This document shows positions 1 through 8,871 of a stretch of DNA of 64,000 nt, piece by piece. Source of the DNA: Undibacter mobilis (lineage in GTDB: Bacteria > Pseudomonadota > Alphaproteobacteria > Rhizobiales > Xanthobacteraceae); assembly GCF_003367195.1 (NCBI RefSeq), contig NZ_QRGO01000001.1, positions 916,501 through 980,500 of the forward strand, read 5' to 3'. The first letter of the stretch is position 1. Each line of letters begins with the position of its first letter. A program made the translations under genes and the position numbers. The notes below the pieces were generated by a model. It searched no databases, was not told where the DNA came from, and was given only the letters and a program-made list of their open reading frames with translations.

Positions 1-39
1 CGGTGTGCGAACCGCGTCGCAGATGAAGACGTCTTGCAT
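1..39 (-). CDS. Thiolase (acetyl-CoA acyltransferase), N-terminal fragment cut by the window edge
   Basis: Reading leftward from the ATG at 39-37, the 13 visible codons give MQDVFICDAVRTP, the typical start of thiolases of the 3-oxoadipyl-CoA/acetyl-CoA acyltransferase type (family pattern: a short beta strand, then D-A-x-R-T-P). An AGGGA Shine-Dalgarno lies a few bases upstream (minus strand). The rest of the gene is outside the window, so the catalytic Cys and His cannot be checked. It is transcribed divergently from the catabolic operon beginning at 350 and, by position, probably serves the same pathway, giving that pathway two thiolases (the other is at 6210). Family assignment rests on few residues but the motif is distinctive. 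Confidence 0.75.
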   Translation of the reverse strand, partial: MQDVFICDAVRTP

Positions 40-81
40 GGTCAATTCCCTCATATGTCGTGCCTTGCAAAGGCGGCCGCG

Positions 82-110
82 GTTTTAGGCTTCACCTCCG
101 GCACGGTCAA
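82..110 (-). promoter_or_regulatory. Sigma70-like promoter for the leftward thiolase
   Basis: On the minus strand a TTGACC -35 (105-110) and a TAAAAC -10 (82-87) are separated by exactly 17 bases. The predicted start lies about 35 bases before the thiolase ATG. Seen by motif only. Confidence 0.5.
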
Positions 111-238
111 ACACCGGTCGGGCGATCCCGCCATGCCGCTCCGCACACCGGCGCGTGGGCAGACATCCCGTTTCGGCCCCATCGTGCGGGCTAAACGCCT
201 TGTTCGGCCGATCTCGCAGTTGCGAAAGAGCCGGAAGA

Positions 239-263
239 TATAATTGTTGTCCTGGACAACAAT
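239..263 (+). promoter_or_regulatory. TATAAT box overlapped by a 21-bp palindromic operator
   Basis: A consensus TATAAT sits at 239-244. Beginning inside it, the arm ATTGTTGTCC (243-252), a central T, and the arm GGACAACAAT (254-263) form a perfect inverted repeat. A site of this size and near-zero spacer fits a MarR-type dimer. Aromatic-acid CoA-ligase operons in related bacteria are controlled by MarR repressors that respond to the acyl-CoA (CouR, FerR/FerC types). The overlap with the -10 box predicts repression. There is no good -35 at 16-18 bases. The identity of the regulator is inferred. Confidence 0.65.
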
Positions 264-349
264 ATTGACCGGAGGCCGGTCCCCTGCCAGCATCCGGTTG
301 CGGCGACCCAAACAACAATTTCGCCGTCTTACCCCTCGGGAGGGACCCC

Positions 350-1558
350 ATGCTGAAAGCGATCAAGATCGCCACCGTATTCGGCGTTCTGGCTGCGGCG
401 CCCGCGCTGGCTGAACAGAACGGCACCCTGCGCATCGGCGTCATGAATGACATGTCGAGCGTTTATTCCGACTTCCAGGGCCCGGGCTCAGTGCTCGCGG
501 CGCAAATGGCGGTCGAAGACTTCAACAAGACATCGAAGCGGAAGGTCGAAGTGATCTCCGCCGATCACCAGAACAAGCCGGACATCGGCGCCGGCATCGC
601 GCGCCGCTGGTTCGACACCGAGGGCGTCGACATGGTCGTCGACCTGCCAAACTCGGCCGTCGCACTCGCGGTCTCCGATATCGGCCGTGAGAAGAACAAG
701 GTTGTGATCGGCTCCGGCGCCGGCACCGCGCTGCTCACCGGCGCGAAATGTTCGCCAAACTTCGTCCATTGGACCTACGACACCTGGGCATTCGGCCACG
801 GCACCGCGAAGGGCGTGCTATCGCAAGGCGCCAAGACGTTCTTCTTTATCACCGCCGACTACGCCTTTGGTCATGACCTCGAGAAGCAGGCCTCTGATGA
901 GATCAACGCTTCGGGTGGCAAGATCGTCGGTGCCATCCGCCTGCCGCTCGGCACCAACGACTTCTCGTCAGCCCTGCTGCAGGCCCAGGCCTCCAAGGCC
1001 GACGTGATCCTGCTCGCTAATGCCGGCGGCGACACCGTCAACACCATCAAGCAAGCCGCCGACTTCAAGATCGGCGAGAAACAGAAAGTCGTCGCGCTGA
1101 TCTTCGACCTGCAGAGCGTGCCGGCGATCGGCCTTGCGACCGCCCAGGGCCTGCAGGCCATCAACGCCTGGTACTGGGACCAGAGCGACGGCGCGCGCGA
1201 TTTCGCCAAGCGCTACGCCGCGCGCCACAACAAGAAAATGTATCCGAACCACATGCAGGCCGGTGTCTATTCGGCGACGCTCGCCTACCTCAAGGCTGTC
1301 GATAAGGCGGGTTCGCCGGCCGACGGCAAGGCTGTGGTCGATGCCATGAAGGCAACGCCGGCCGACGAGCCGGTCTACGGCAAGGTCGAAATCCGGCCCG
1401 ACGGCCGCGCCATCCACCCGCTCGTATTGCTGCAGGTGAAGGCGCCCGCCGACTCGAAGAGCGAGTGGGATGTGTTCAAGATCGTCGGCACTATCCCGAC
1501 CGACAAGGCGTTCCGCCCGCTCAATGAAGGCGGCTGCCCGCTGGTCAAGGCCAATTGA
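350..1558 (+). CDS. Periplasmic substrate-binding protein of a branched-chain amino acid/aromatic acid type ABC transporter
   Basis: 402 residues. A Sec signal peptide (residues 1-21, ending A-L-A before EQNG) is followed by a Peripla_BP_6 fold protein beginning L-R-I-G-V-M-N-D-M. This family includes the LivJ-like proteins that carry aromatic acids to HAAT-type ABC importers. The ATG at 350 is preceded by GGGAGGGA at a good distance. It is the first gene of the rightward catabolic run. No LIV-type permease or ATPase gene is present in the window, so its membrane partners must be elsewhere, possibly left of the window. The ligand is inferred from the neighbours to be an aromatic or phenylpropanoid acid. 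The family call is firm, the ligand is not. Confidence 0.88.
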   Translation: MLKAIKIATVFGVLAAAPALAEQNGTLRIGVMNDMSSVYSDFQGPGSVLAAQMAVEDFNKTSKRKVEVISADHQNKPDIGAGIARRWFDTEGVDMVVDLPNSAVALAVSDIGREKNKVVIGSGAGTALLTGAKCSPNFVHWTYDTWAFGHGTAKGVLSQGAKTFFFITADYAFGHDLEKQASDEINASGGKIVGAIRLPLGTNDFSSALLQAQASKADVILLANAGGDTVNTIKQAADFKIGEKQKVVALIFDLQSVPAIGLATAQGLQAINAWYWDQSDGARDFAKRYAARHNKKMYPNHMQAGVYSATLAYLKAVDKAGSPADGKAVVDAMKATPADEPVYGKVEIRPDGRAIHPLVLLQVKAPADSKSEWDVFKIVGTIPTDKAFRPLNEGGCPLVKAN

Positions 1559-1649
1559 TCCAAGAACTGCGGACGCACAGGTCCATCGCAACCGATACGC
1601 CGCTGCCGCACCCCGGCAGCGGCGGTATTCGCAATCAAGGAGCGAGCGC

Positions 1650-2453
1650 GTGAATTCGAACCGAGTGCCCTTCGCCAGCCTGCCGCCGTCGCTCACCGCC
1701 GAGCGGCAAGGTCCGGTTGCGATTCTCAAGCTCAACCGCCCGCAGAAGCGCAACGCGCTCGACGACGGCACCGTGATCGGCATCGACGCGTTCTTCGCGG
1801 CGTTGCCGGACGACATCCGCGCCGTCGTAATCGCCGGCGAGGGCGAGCATTTCTGCGCCGGTCTCGATTTGTCGGAGTTGCAGGAGCGCAATATCCACGA
1901 GGGCATTACCCATTCCGCTCTCTGGCACCGCGCCTTCGAGAAGATCCAGTTCGGCAAGGTGCCGGTAATCGCCGTTCTGCATGGCGCCGTTGTCGGCGGC
2001 GGACTCGAACTCGCCTCCTCCGCGCATATTCGCGTCGCCGACCGCTCCACCTATTACGGCCTGCCCGAAGGCAGCCGCGGCATCTATGTCGGCGGTGGCG
2101 GCTCGGTGCGCATACCCCGCCTGATCGGCGTCGCGCGCATGATGGACATGATGCTGACCGGCCGCACTTATTCCGCGGAGGACGGCCAGATCATGGGGCT
2201 CTCCACCTACCTGACAGAATCCGGGGAAGGTCTCGCCAAGGGCATTGAACTCGCGCAACGCATCGCCACCAACACACCGATGACGAATTTCGCCATTACC
2301 CATGCGCTGCCGCGCATCGCCGAGGCCGCGCCCGCGACCGGCTTCGCCATGGAGTCGCTGATCTCATCCATCGCGCAGGCCGATCCGGAAGCAAAGAACC
2401 GCCTGACGGCCTTTCTCGAAGGCCGTGCCGGCAAAGTGAAGCGCCCCGACTAG
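1650..2453 (+). CDS. Crotonase-family enoyl-CoA hydratase/isomerase
   Basis: 267 residues from the GTG at 1650, chosen because AAGGAG lies 6-7 bases upstream and the crotonase fold begins soon after. An upstream-extended frame would overlap the preceding gene. The oxyanion motif G-E-H-F-C-A-G-L-D-L is at residues 65-74. Two acidic residues matching the catalytic glutamates of rat enoyl-CoA hydratase are present, E120 (in G-G-G-L-E-L) and E140 (in L-P-E-G), so a hydratase reaction is possible. Between a transporter protein and two aryl-CoA ligases it probably hydrates the unsaturated side chain of an aryl-propenoyl-CoA. Whether it also acts as a retro-aldol lyase (feruloyl-CoA type) cannot be told from sequence by eye. 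Confidence 0.85.
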   Translation: MNSNRVPFASLPPSLTAERQGPVAILKLNRPQKRNALDDGTVIGIDAFFAALPDDIRAVVIAGEGEHFCAGLDLSELQERNIHEGITHSALWHRAFEKIQFGKVPVIAVLHGAVVGGGLELASSAHIRVADRSTYYGLPEGSRGIYVGGGGSVRIPRLIGVARMMDMMLTGRTYSAEDGQIMGLSTYLTESGEGLAKGIELAQRIATNTPMTNFAITHALPRIAEAAPATGFAMESLISSIAQADPEAKNRLTAFLEGRAGKVKRPD

Positions 2454-2463
2454 AGGACAGGCC

Positions 2464-4335
2464 GTGCCGGTGACAAAGCCTCTTACGTCTCCGCCTGCTC
2501 CATTGCGCGCCGTGCAGCTCGGCGCGCTGGATGCTGTCGTCGATCGTCGGCCCGATGGCACCATCTACCTCCGCAGCCGGCAGGCGCTAGAGAATTTTCA
2601 CGACACCATCGGGCAGTCGCTCGAACACTGGGCCAGAGTCGCGCCCGATCGCGTCTATCTGGCGCAGCGCGGCACCGACGGAAACTGGCGCAAGCTCACT
2701 TACGCCGAGACGCTCGACCAAGTTAAGCGCATCGGCGCGGCGCTGCTGCGCCGCGGACTGTCGACGGACAGACCGATCGTCATTCTTTCAGGAAACGACA
2801 TCGAGCATGCGCTGCTTGGCCTTGCCGCGATGATGGTCGGCATCCCCTACGCGCCGATTTCGCCGGCCTATTCGCTGATGTCGAGCGACTTCGGCAAACT
2901 GCGCATGATCATCGAGCTGTTGACGCCCGGCATGGTGTTCGCTGCCGACGGCATGGCGTTCGGCCGCGCGCTCTACGCCACCGTGCCGGACAACATCGAA
3001 CTCGTCGTGACGAAAAATCCGTTGGGAGACCGGCCGACGACCTTGTTCGCCGATCTCATGGGTGCCGATGACGCGGGCGGCATCGCGGCGGCCCGCGCGC
3101 AAGTCGGGCCCGACACCATCGCCAAATTCCTGTTCACCTCGGGCTCGACCGGCACGCCGAAGGCGGTGATCAACACCCACCGCATGCTCAGCTCCAATCA
3201 GGCGATGCTGCGCGGCAACCTGCCTTTCGTGAAAGACGAGCCGCCGGTCATCGTCGACTGGCTGCCGTGGAGCCACACCTTCGGCTCCAACCACAATTTC
3301 AATCTGGTGCTGGTGAACGGCGGCTCGTTCTACATCGACGACGGCAATCCGACGCCGCCCGGCGTGCCGAAGACAGCACGCAATCTGCGCGACATCGCCC
3401 CGACCATCTATTTCAACGTGCCCAAGGGCTTTGAGGCGCTGATTCCGCATTTCCGCGCCGACGAGGCGCTGCGCCGCAACTTCTTCAGCCGGCTGAACGT
3501 CTTGTTCTATGCCGGCGCCGGTCTCAATCAGGCCACCTATGACGAGATGAACGACATCGCAGTGGACACGACCGGCGAGCGCGTCATCTTCATTTCCTCG
3601 CTCGGCTCCACCGAAACCGCCCCGGCAGCTTTGGCTTGCACCTGGGATTTCGGGCGCCCCGGCAATATCGGCCTGCCGTGCCGCGGCGTCGAACTCAAAC
3701 TGGTGCCGAACGAGGGCAAGCTGGAGGCGCGGCTGCGTGGTCCGCACATCACGCCCGGCTACTGGCGGCACCGCGAACACACCGAAGGCGCGTTCGACGA
3801 AGAAGGCTTCTACAAGCTCGGCGACGCGCTCAAGTTCGCCGACCCGAACGATCCCGATAAAGGCCTGCTGTTCGACGGCCGCATCGCTGAAGACTACAAG
3901 CTCTCGACCGGCACTTGGGTCAGCGTCGGGCCGCTGCGCGGCCGTTTCGTCGATCACTTTGCGCCCTATGTGCGCGATGTGGTGCTGGCCGGCGCCGACC
4001 GCGACTATATCGCAGCGCTGGTATTTCCTGACGTCGAGGCCTGCCGCAAGCTCGCCGGCCTCGGACCCGACGCGACGCCGGCCGAGATCGTCGCCGCACC
4101 GACCGTGCGCCTGTTGTTCGCCGAGCAGCTTTTTGCGCTGGCGGCAGACAGCAAAGGCTCGTCGACACGCGTCGAGCGCATCATTCTGATGGCGGAGCCG
4201 CCGTCGATGGACAAAGGCGAAGCCACCGACAAAGGCTCGATCAACCAGCGCGCGGTGCTCGGTACCCGCGCCGCGCTGGTCGAGGAGCTTTATGCCGAAA
4301 CGGCATCGCCGAACGTGATCCGGAGCGATAGTTGA
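2464..4335 (+). CDS. Feruloyl-CoA synthase-like acyl-CoA ligase, copy 1
   Basis: 623 residues, the length of the feruloyl-CoA synthase family. It starts with GTG at 2464, ten bases after the crotonase stop. ANL superfamily core: the phosphate-binding loop [10 protein letters not shown] at 224-233, the G-S-T-E-T-A-P motif, Y-K-L-G-D in the hinge region, and a C-terminal [12 protein letters not shown] segment carrying the expected adenylation lysine. It would activate an aromatic acid with ATP and CoA in the cytoplasm. A second, clearly homologous ligase follows with 2 bases between, so the pair looks like a tandem duplication under one promoter. Exact substrate unknown. Confidence 0.9.
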   Translation: MPVTKPLTSPPAPLRAVQLGALDAVVDRRPDGTIYLRSRQALENFHDTIGQSLEHWARVAPDRVYLAQRGTDGNWRKLTYAETLDQVKRIGAALLRRGLSTDRPIVILSGNDIEHALLGLAAMMVGIPYAPISPAYSLMSSDFGKLRMIIELLTPGMVFAADGMAFGRALYATVPDNIELVVTKNPLGDRPTTLFADLMGADDAGGIAAARAQVGPDTIAKFLFTSGSTGTPKAVINTHRMLSSNQAMLRGNLPFVKDEPPVIVDWLPWSHTFGSNHNFNLVLVNGGSFYIDDGNPTPPGVPKTARNLRDIAPTIYFNVPKGFEALIPHFRADEALRRNFFSRLNVLFYAGAGLNQATYDEMNDIAVDTTGERVIFISSLGSTETAPAALACTWDFGRPGNIGLPCRGVELKLVPNEGKLEARLRGPHITPGYWRHREHTEGAFDEEGFYKLGDALKFADPNDPDKGLLFDGRIAEDYKLSTGTWVSVGPLRGRFVDHFAPYVRDVVLAGADRDYIAALVFPDVEACRKLAGLGPDATPAEIVAAPTVRLLFAEQLFALAADSKGSSTRVERIILMAEPPSMDKGEATDKGSINQRAVLGTRAALVEELYAETASPNVIRSDS

Positions 4336-4337
4336 CC

Positions 4338-6197
4338 ATGAACATCTCCGCACCCCTGCAAACGGCGAAGACCCGCGCCGTGAGGCTCGGGCCGCAGGCG
4401 GTCGATATCGAACGCCGCGTCGATGGCTCAATGATTCTGCGCTCGCCGGACCAACTCGGGCCTTATCCAACCGAGATGACCGAGCGTCTGGAATACTGGG
4501 CGAGACATACGCCCGATCGCGTCTTCATGGCGCAGCGGGCCGGCAAAGGCGACGACGGCTGGCGCACCATCACCTATGCGCAGGCGCTCGATCACGCCCG
4601 CCGCATCGGCACGGCGCTGCTCAAATACAATCTCTCCGCCGAGCGGCCGATCGTCATCCTGTCCGGCAACGACCTCGAACATGCAATGCTAGGCCTGGCC
4701 GCGATCTATGTCGGCGTCGCTTATGCGCCGATCTCGCCGGCCTATTCGCTGGTCAGCCAAGATTTCGCGCGGCTGAAATCGATTTTCGAGTTGATCACGC
4801 CCGGCCTCGTTTTCGCCGCCGACGGCAAAGCCTTCGCCCGCGCCATCGACACCATCGTGCCAAAGGATGTGCCGGTGGTGGTGACGCGCAACCCGATCGA
4901 AGGCCGCACGACCTTGTTCTCGGCGCTGAGCGCCGAACCTACCGCTGCAGTCGATGCCGCGCACGACAAGGTCGGGCCGGACACCATCGCCAAGTTCCTG
5001 TTCACCTCGGGTTCCACCGGCACTCCGAAATGCGTGATCAATACGCAGCGCATGTTGTGCGCCAACCAGGTGATGCTGCGGCAGAGTCTTGCTTACTTTC
5101 AGGACGAGCCGCCGATCATTCTGGATTGGGCGCCATGGCATCACACGGCCGGCGGCAATCACGATGTCGGCCTGGTGCTTTATAACGGCGGTACATTCTA
5201 TATCGACGAGGGCAAGCCGCTACCCGGCGCCATCGACGAGACCGTGCGCAACCTGCGCGAGATCGCTTCGACCTGGTACTTCACGGTGCCGAAGGGTTAC
5301 GAGGCGCTGCTGCCTCATCTGCGCGCCGATGCCGAACTGCGCCGCATGTTCTTCAGCAAGGTGAAGGTGTTGTGGTTCGCCGGCGCGGGTCTGGCACAAC
5401 ATGTGTTTGACGAGATCAATGCGCTGGCGGTCGAGACTTGCGGCGAGCGCGTACAGTTCCTCACCGGCTTTGGCTCGACCGAAACCGCGCCCTGCGCACT
5501 GGCGCGCACATTCTATCACCCGAACTCGACCAATATGGGCCTGCCCGTGGCCGGGCTCGAACTCAAGCTGGTGCCCACCGAAGGCAAACTGGAAGCACGC
5601 GTGCGTGGGCCCAACATCACACCGGGCTACTGGCGCCAGCCGGAATACACGAAGAACGCCTTCGACGACGAAGGCTTCTACAAGCTCGGCGACACCTTCA
5701 AATTCGCCGACCCGGACGATCCGACGCAAGGCCTGTTGTTCGACGGCCGCATCGCCGAGGATTTCAAGCTGTCGTCCGGCACCTGGGTCAATGTCGGACC
5801 ACTGCGAGCGCAGTTCATCGACGCCTTCAAGCCCTTCGTGCGCGATGTGGTGTTTGCCGGTCTCGACCGCGATTATCTCGCGGCACTTGTGTTTCCCGAC
5901 GTCGACGCCTGCCGCAAGATCCTGCATCGCGCGCCAGACACGCCGGCCGATCAGATCGTGCAGCATTACGACGTGCAGCAACATTTTGCCGCGATGCTGG
6001 CCAAGATGGTCGCCGCCTCGACCGGCTCGTCGAACCGCGTCCAGCGCATCATGCTGATGACCGAGCCGCCGTCGATGGATACCGGCGAGATGACCGACAA
6101 GGGCTCGATCAACCAGCGTGCCGTGCTGAAGAATCGCGCCGATCTCGTTGAAGAGCTTTATGCCGACGCGGTATCTCCGCGCGTGATCCGCTTTTAA
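4338..6197 (+). CDS. Feruloyl-CoA synthase-like acyl-CoA ligase, copy 2
   Basis: 619 residues from ATG 4338. A TTG at 4332 overlapping the previous stop is possible but less likely. The same architecture as copy 1, with long identical blocks: [22 protein letters not shown] and [12 protein letters not shown]. The copies differ in acyl-pocket regions: [11 protein letters not shown] in copy 1 against W-A-P-W-H-H-T-A-G-G-N here, and F-Y-A-G-A-G against W-F-A-G-A-G. That pattern suggests divergence toward different aryl acids rather than a redundant copy. Translationally coupled to copy 1 by spacing. Confidence 0.9.
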   Translation: MNISAPLQTAKTRAVRLGPQAVDIERRVDGSMILRSPDQLGPYPTEMTERLEYWARHTPDRVFMAQRAGKGDDGWRTITYAQALDHARRIGTALLKYNLSAERPIVILSGNDLEHAMLGLAAIYVGVAYAPISPAYSLVSQDFARLKSIFELITPGLVFAADGKAFARAIDTIVPKDVPVVVTRNPIEGRTTLFSALSAEPTAAVDAAHDKVGPDTIAKFLFTSGSTGTPKCVINTQRMLCANQVMLRQSLAYFQDEPPIILDWAPWHHTAGGNHDVGLVLYNGGTFYIDEGKPLPGAIDETVRNLREIASTWYFTVPKGYEALLPHLRADAELRRMFFSKVKVLWFAGAGLAQHVFDEINALAVETCGERVQFLTGFGSTETAPCALARTFYHPNSTNMGLPVAGLELKLVPTEGKLEARVRGPNITPGYWRQPEYTKNAFDDEGFYKLGDTFKFADPDDPTQGLLFDGRIAEDFKLSSGTWVNVGPLRAQFIDAFKPFVRDVVFAGLDRDYLAALVFPDVDACRKILHRAPDTPADQIVQHYDVQQHFAAMLAKMVAASTGSSNRVQRIMLMTEPPSMDTGEMTDKGSINQRAVLKNRADLVEELYADAVSPRVIRF

Positions 6198-6209
6198 GGG
6201 AGTGAGCCA

Positions 6210-7445
6210 GTGACCAACAAACCCGCCGGTATCGGCGCGACCTACGACGACGCCTGGCTGATCGACGGCGCGCGCACACCCTTCGTCGATTACAACGGCG
6301 CACTGGCGCCAATTTCGCCGATTGACCTCGGCATCAAGGCCGCGCGCGAGGCGCTGAAAAAATCCGGTGTGTCGCCCAAGGACGTCGGCACAGTGATTGC
6401 CGGCTCGATGGCGCAGGCTTCGTTCGACGCCTACATGCTGCCGCGCCATGTCGGGCTTTACGCCGGTGTGCCGCAGGAGACGCCGGCCCATCTGGTGCAG
6501 CGCGTTTGCGGCACTGGCATCGAAGTGATCGCGCAAGCATCAGACACGACTTCGCTCAAGCGCGCCGATCTGGCTTTGTGCGTCGGCGCCGAGAGCATGA
6601 GCCGCAACCCGGTCGCGTCCTATACCGGCCGCGGCGGCTTTCGCCTGGGTCAGGTCGATTTCAAGGATTTCCTGTGGGAGGCGCTGCTCGATCCCGGCGT
6701 CAACTGCACCATGGGCGACACCGCCGAGAACCTGGCCAAGCAGTACCAGATCACGCGCCCCGAGGTGGACGCTTATGCCGCGCGGTCCTTCGAGCGCGCC
6801 GTCAAGGCCGCCGAATTCCGCGCTGGCGAAATCGCACCGGTGACGACGGAGAAATTCGAGATCGATGGCATGAATGCGCGCGGCATTCGTGTGAAGGAAG
6901 ACGTAACCAGCGACACGCATGTGCGTCCCTCGACCATCGAGCAACTCGCCAAGATCAAGCCGGCCTTCGGCGGCGTGCAGACCGGCGGCAATTCGTCGGC
7001 CATCGTCGATGGCGCCGCCGCGGTGCTGGTGTCGTCGAAAGCCTACGCCGACAAGAACGGCAAGAAGCCGCTCGCGCGCATCATTGCCAGCGCCGCTGTC
7101 GGCGTGCCGCCGGAGATCATGGGCATCGGACCGGTACCGGCGATCAAGGCCGTGATCGAGCGCGCCGGGCTTAAGTTGGAAGATATCGGCCGCTTTGAGA
7201 TCAACGAGGCCTTCGGCGCGCAGGTGATGGCCTGCGCTCGCGCCCTCGGCCTCGACGAGAACAAGCTCAACGTCAATGGCGGCGCCATCGCCATCGGCCA
7301 CCCGCTGGGCGCCACGGGTATCCGCCTGACCCTGACGCTGGCCCGCGAACTCAAGCGTTCCGGCCTGCGTTATGGTATCTCGTCGGCCTGCATCGGCGGC
7401 GGTCAGGGCATTGCGCTGCTGATTGAGAATACCGAGGCGGTATAA
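6210..7445 (+). CDS. Thiolase (acetyl-CoA C-acyltransferase)
   Basis: 411 residues from GTG 6210, preceded by AGGGAG. Thiolase signatures are complete: nucleophile C100 in V-Q-R-V-C-G-T-G, H364 in A-I-G-H-P-L-G-A-T-G, and acid/base C394 in C-I-G-G-G-Q-G. In this operon it is the natural last step of side-chain shortening, splitting a 3-oxo-3-aryl-propionyl-CoA into aroyl-CoA and acetyl-CoA. This is inferred from order (ligase, hydratase, dehydrogenase, thiolase). It is slightly longer at the N-terminus than usual thiolases (about 390-400). Confidence 0.92.
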   Translation: MTNKPAGIGATYDDAWLIDGARTPFVDYNGALAPISPIDLGIKAAREALKKSGVSPKDVGTVIAGSMAQASFDAYMLPRHVGLYAGVPQETPAHLVQRVCGTGIEVIAQASDTTSLKRADLALCVGAESMSRNPVASYTGRGGFRLGQVDFKDFLWEALLDPGVNCTMGDTAENLAKQYQITRPEVDAYAARSFERAVKAAEFRAGEIAPVTTEKFEIDGMNARGIRVKEDVTSDTHVRPSTIEQLAKIKPAFGGVQTGGNSSAIVDGAAAVLVSSKAYADKNGKKPLARIIASAAVGVPPEIMGIGPVPAIKAVIERAGLKLEDIGRFEINEAFGAQVMACARALGLDENKLNVNGGAIAIGHPLGATGIRLTLTLARELKRSGLRYGISSACIGGGQGIALLIENTEAV

Positions 7446-7469
7446 GACATCACAGCGGAGTAGGCGAAG

Positions 7470-8231
7470 ATGGACATCAAGGGACAGGCCGCAATCGTGA
7501 CCGGCGGCGCTTCGGGGCTGGGCGCCGCGACAGCGCGCGTGCTGGCCAAAGCCGGCGCCAAAGTCGCCGTGTTCGATCTCAACGAGAAAGCCGCCAACGA
7601 CATCGCCAACGAAATCGGCGGCATCGCCTTTGCCTGCGACGTGACCCTCGATAAAGGCGCCAGCGCCGCGATCAACGCCGCCGCCACGGTGCATGGTCCG
7701 GCGCGCGTGCTGGTCAACTGCGCGGGTATCGGTCCGGCCAAGCGGATCGTCGGTAAAGACGGCCCGATGCCTCTCGAGGATTTCGAACGCGTTATCAAGG
7801 TCAATCTGATCGGCAGCTTTAACATGATGCGGCTGGTCGCGGCCGGCATGCAGGCGGCCGAACCGCTGCCCGGCGGTGAACGCGGCGTCATTATCTCCAC
7901 TGCTTCGGTCGCCGCCTTCGAGGGCCAGATCGGCCAGTCGGCCTATGCGTCGTCCAAGGGTGCGGTCGCGGCGCTGACGCTGCCGGCTGCGCGCGAGTTC
8001 GCGCAATTCGGCATTCGCGTCTGCGCCATCGCGCCGGGCATTTTCTCCACACCGATGCTCAAGGGTCTGCCGCAGGAAACCCAGGATTCACTCGGCGCTT
8101 CGGTGCCGTTCCCGAAACGGCTCGGCGAACCGGCGGAATATGCCAAACTGGCGCTGCACATCGTCGAAAACGGCTATCTCAACGGCGAAGTGATCCGGAT
8201 CGACGGCGCGCTGCGCATGGCGCCGCGCTAA
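7470..8231 (+). CDS. SDR-family 3-hydroxyacyl-CoA dehydrogenase
   Basis: 253 residues, classical short-chain dehydrogenase. The cofactor loop T-G-G-A-S-G-L-G is at 11-18 and D36 ends the second strand, which predicts NAD rather than NADP. Catalytic Y159 and K163 lie in Y-A-S-S-K. The sequence resembles type II 3-hydroxyacyl-CoA dehydrogenases (HSD17B10 type: V-F-D-L-N-E-K, N-C-A-G-I-G, then R-G-V-I-I-S-T-A-S-V-A-A-F-E-G-Q). Placed right after the thiolase, it likely oxidises the 3-hydroxyacyl-CoA made by the crotonase. Confidence 0.88.
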   Translation: MDIKGQAAIVTGGASGLGAATARVLAKAGAKVAVFDLNEKAANDIANEIGGIAFACDVTLDKGASAAINAAATVHGPARVLVNCAGIGPAKRIVGKDGPMPLEDFERVIKVNLIGSFNMMRLVAAGMQAAEPLPGGERGVIISTASVAAFEGQIGQSAYASSKGAVAALTLPAAREFAQFGIRVCAIAPGIFSTPMLKGLPQETQDSLGASVPFPKRLGEPAEYAKLALHIVENGYLNGEVIRIDGALRMAPR

Positions 8232-8244
8232 GCGCCGCCAGCGC

Positions 8245-8859
8245 ATGAGTGACGCCGCCCACATTGTCGATCTCTACGAGCGCAAGGCGCATGATTGGGC
8301 CGCCGACCGGCGGCGGTCAGGCCGCTTCTTCGAGCAAAGCTGGCTTGATCGTTTCCTGAGTCTCGCTCCAAAGGACGGCGCCATTCTCGATATCGGCTGC
8401 GGCTTCGGCCGGCCGATTGCGGCCTATCTGATCGCGCAGGGCTTCGCGGTGAGCGGTATCGATTCATCGATGACCATGATCGATCTCTGCCGGCGTGACT
8501 TCCCCGATCAGGACTGGCGCGTCGCCGACATGCGGACCCTCGATCTCGGCCGCCGTTTCGCTGGTATCCTCGCCTGGGACTCGTTCTTCCATCTCACCTA
8601 TGACGATCAGCGCCGCATGTTCCCGCTCTTCGCCGCCCATGCGCTGCCGGGAGCGCCTTTGATGTTCACCAGCGGACCTGAGCACGGCGAAGCCATCGGC
8701 AATCTGCATGGCGAGCGGCTCTATCACGCCAGCCTCGCCCCGGACGAGTATCGCGCGCTGCTCGCCGCCAACGGATTTGCCGTGATCGAAGCCCGCATGA
8801 ACGACCCCGATTGCGGCGGGCACAGCGTTTGGCTGGCGCGGCACACAGAAGGTCGCTAA
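8245..8859 (+). CDS. Class I SAM-dependent methyltransferase
   Basis: 204 residues. The Rossmann SAM site is clear: I-L-D-I-G-C-G-F-G-R-P (motif I), an acidic residue in G-I-D-S-S, then W-R-V-A-D-M-R-T-L-D and I-L-A-W-D-S-F-F-H-L. Fourteen bases after the SDR gene and twelve before the thioesterase gene, so co-transcribed. Its role is open. Methoxylated phenylpropanoids such as ferulate suggest O-methylation or handling of a methylated intermediate, but a small-molecule or unrelated target is equally possible. Confidence 0.8.
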   Translation: MSDAAHIVDLYERKAHDWAADRRRSGRFFEQSWLDRFLSLAPKDGAILDIGCGFGRPIAAYLIAQGFAVSGIDSSMTMIDLCRRDFPDQDWRVADMRTLDLGRRFAGILAWDSFFHLTYDDQRRMFPLFAAHALPGAPLMFTSGPEHGEAIGNLHGERLYHASLAPDEYRALLAANGFAVIEARMNDPDCGGHSVWLARHTEGR

Positions 8860-8871
8860 GAAACAAGAACC

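Larger units (their letters stand above)
40..349. promoter_or_regulatory. Divergent intergenic control region of the catabolic locus
   Basis: 310 bases without a gene between two divergent reading frames. It holds a leftward sigma70-like promoter (82-110) for the thiolase, and, near the other gene, a TATAAT box overlapped by a perfect 21-bp palindrome (243-263), followed by a leader of about 85 bases and a GGGAGGGA ribosome site at 338-345. No regulator gene is in view. Confidence 0.7.

Noticed and set aside
2788..4470. 560-codon open frame opposite the first ligase
   Set aside because: Antisense shadow; the plus-strand ligase has all ANL motifs.
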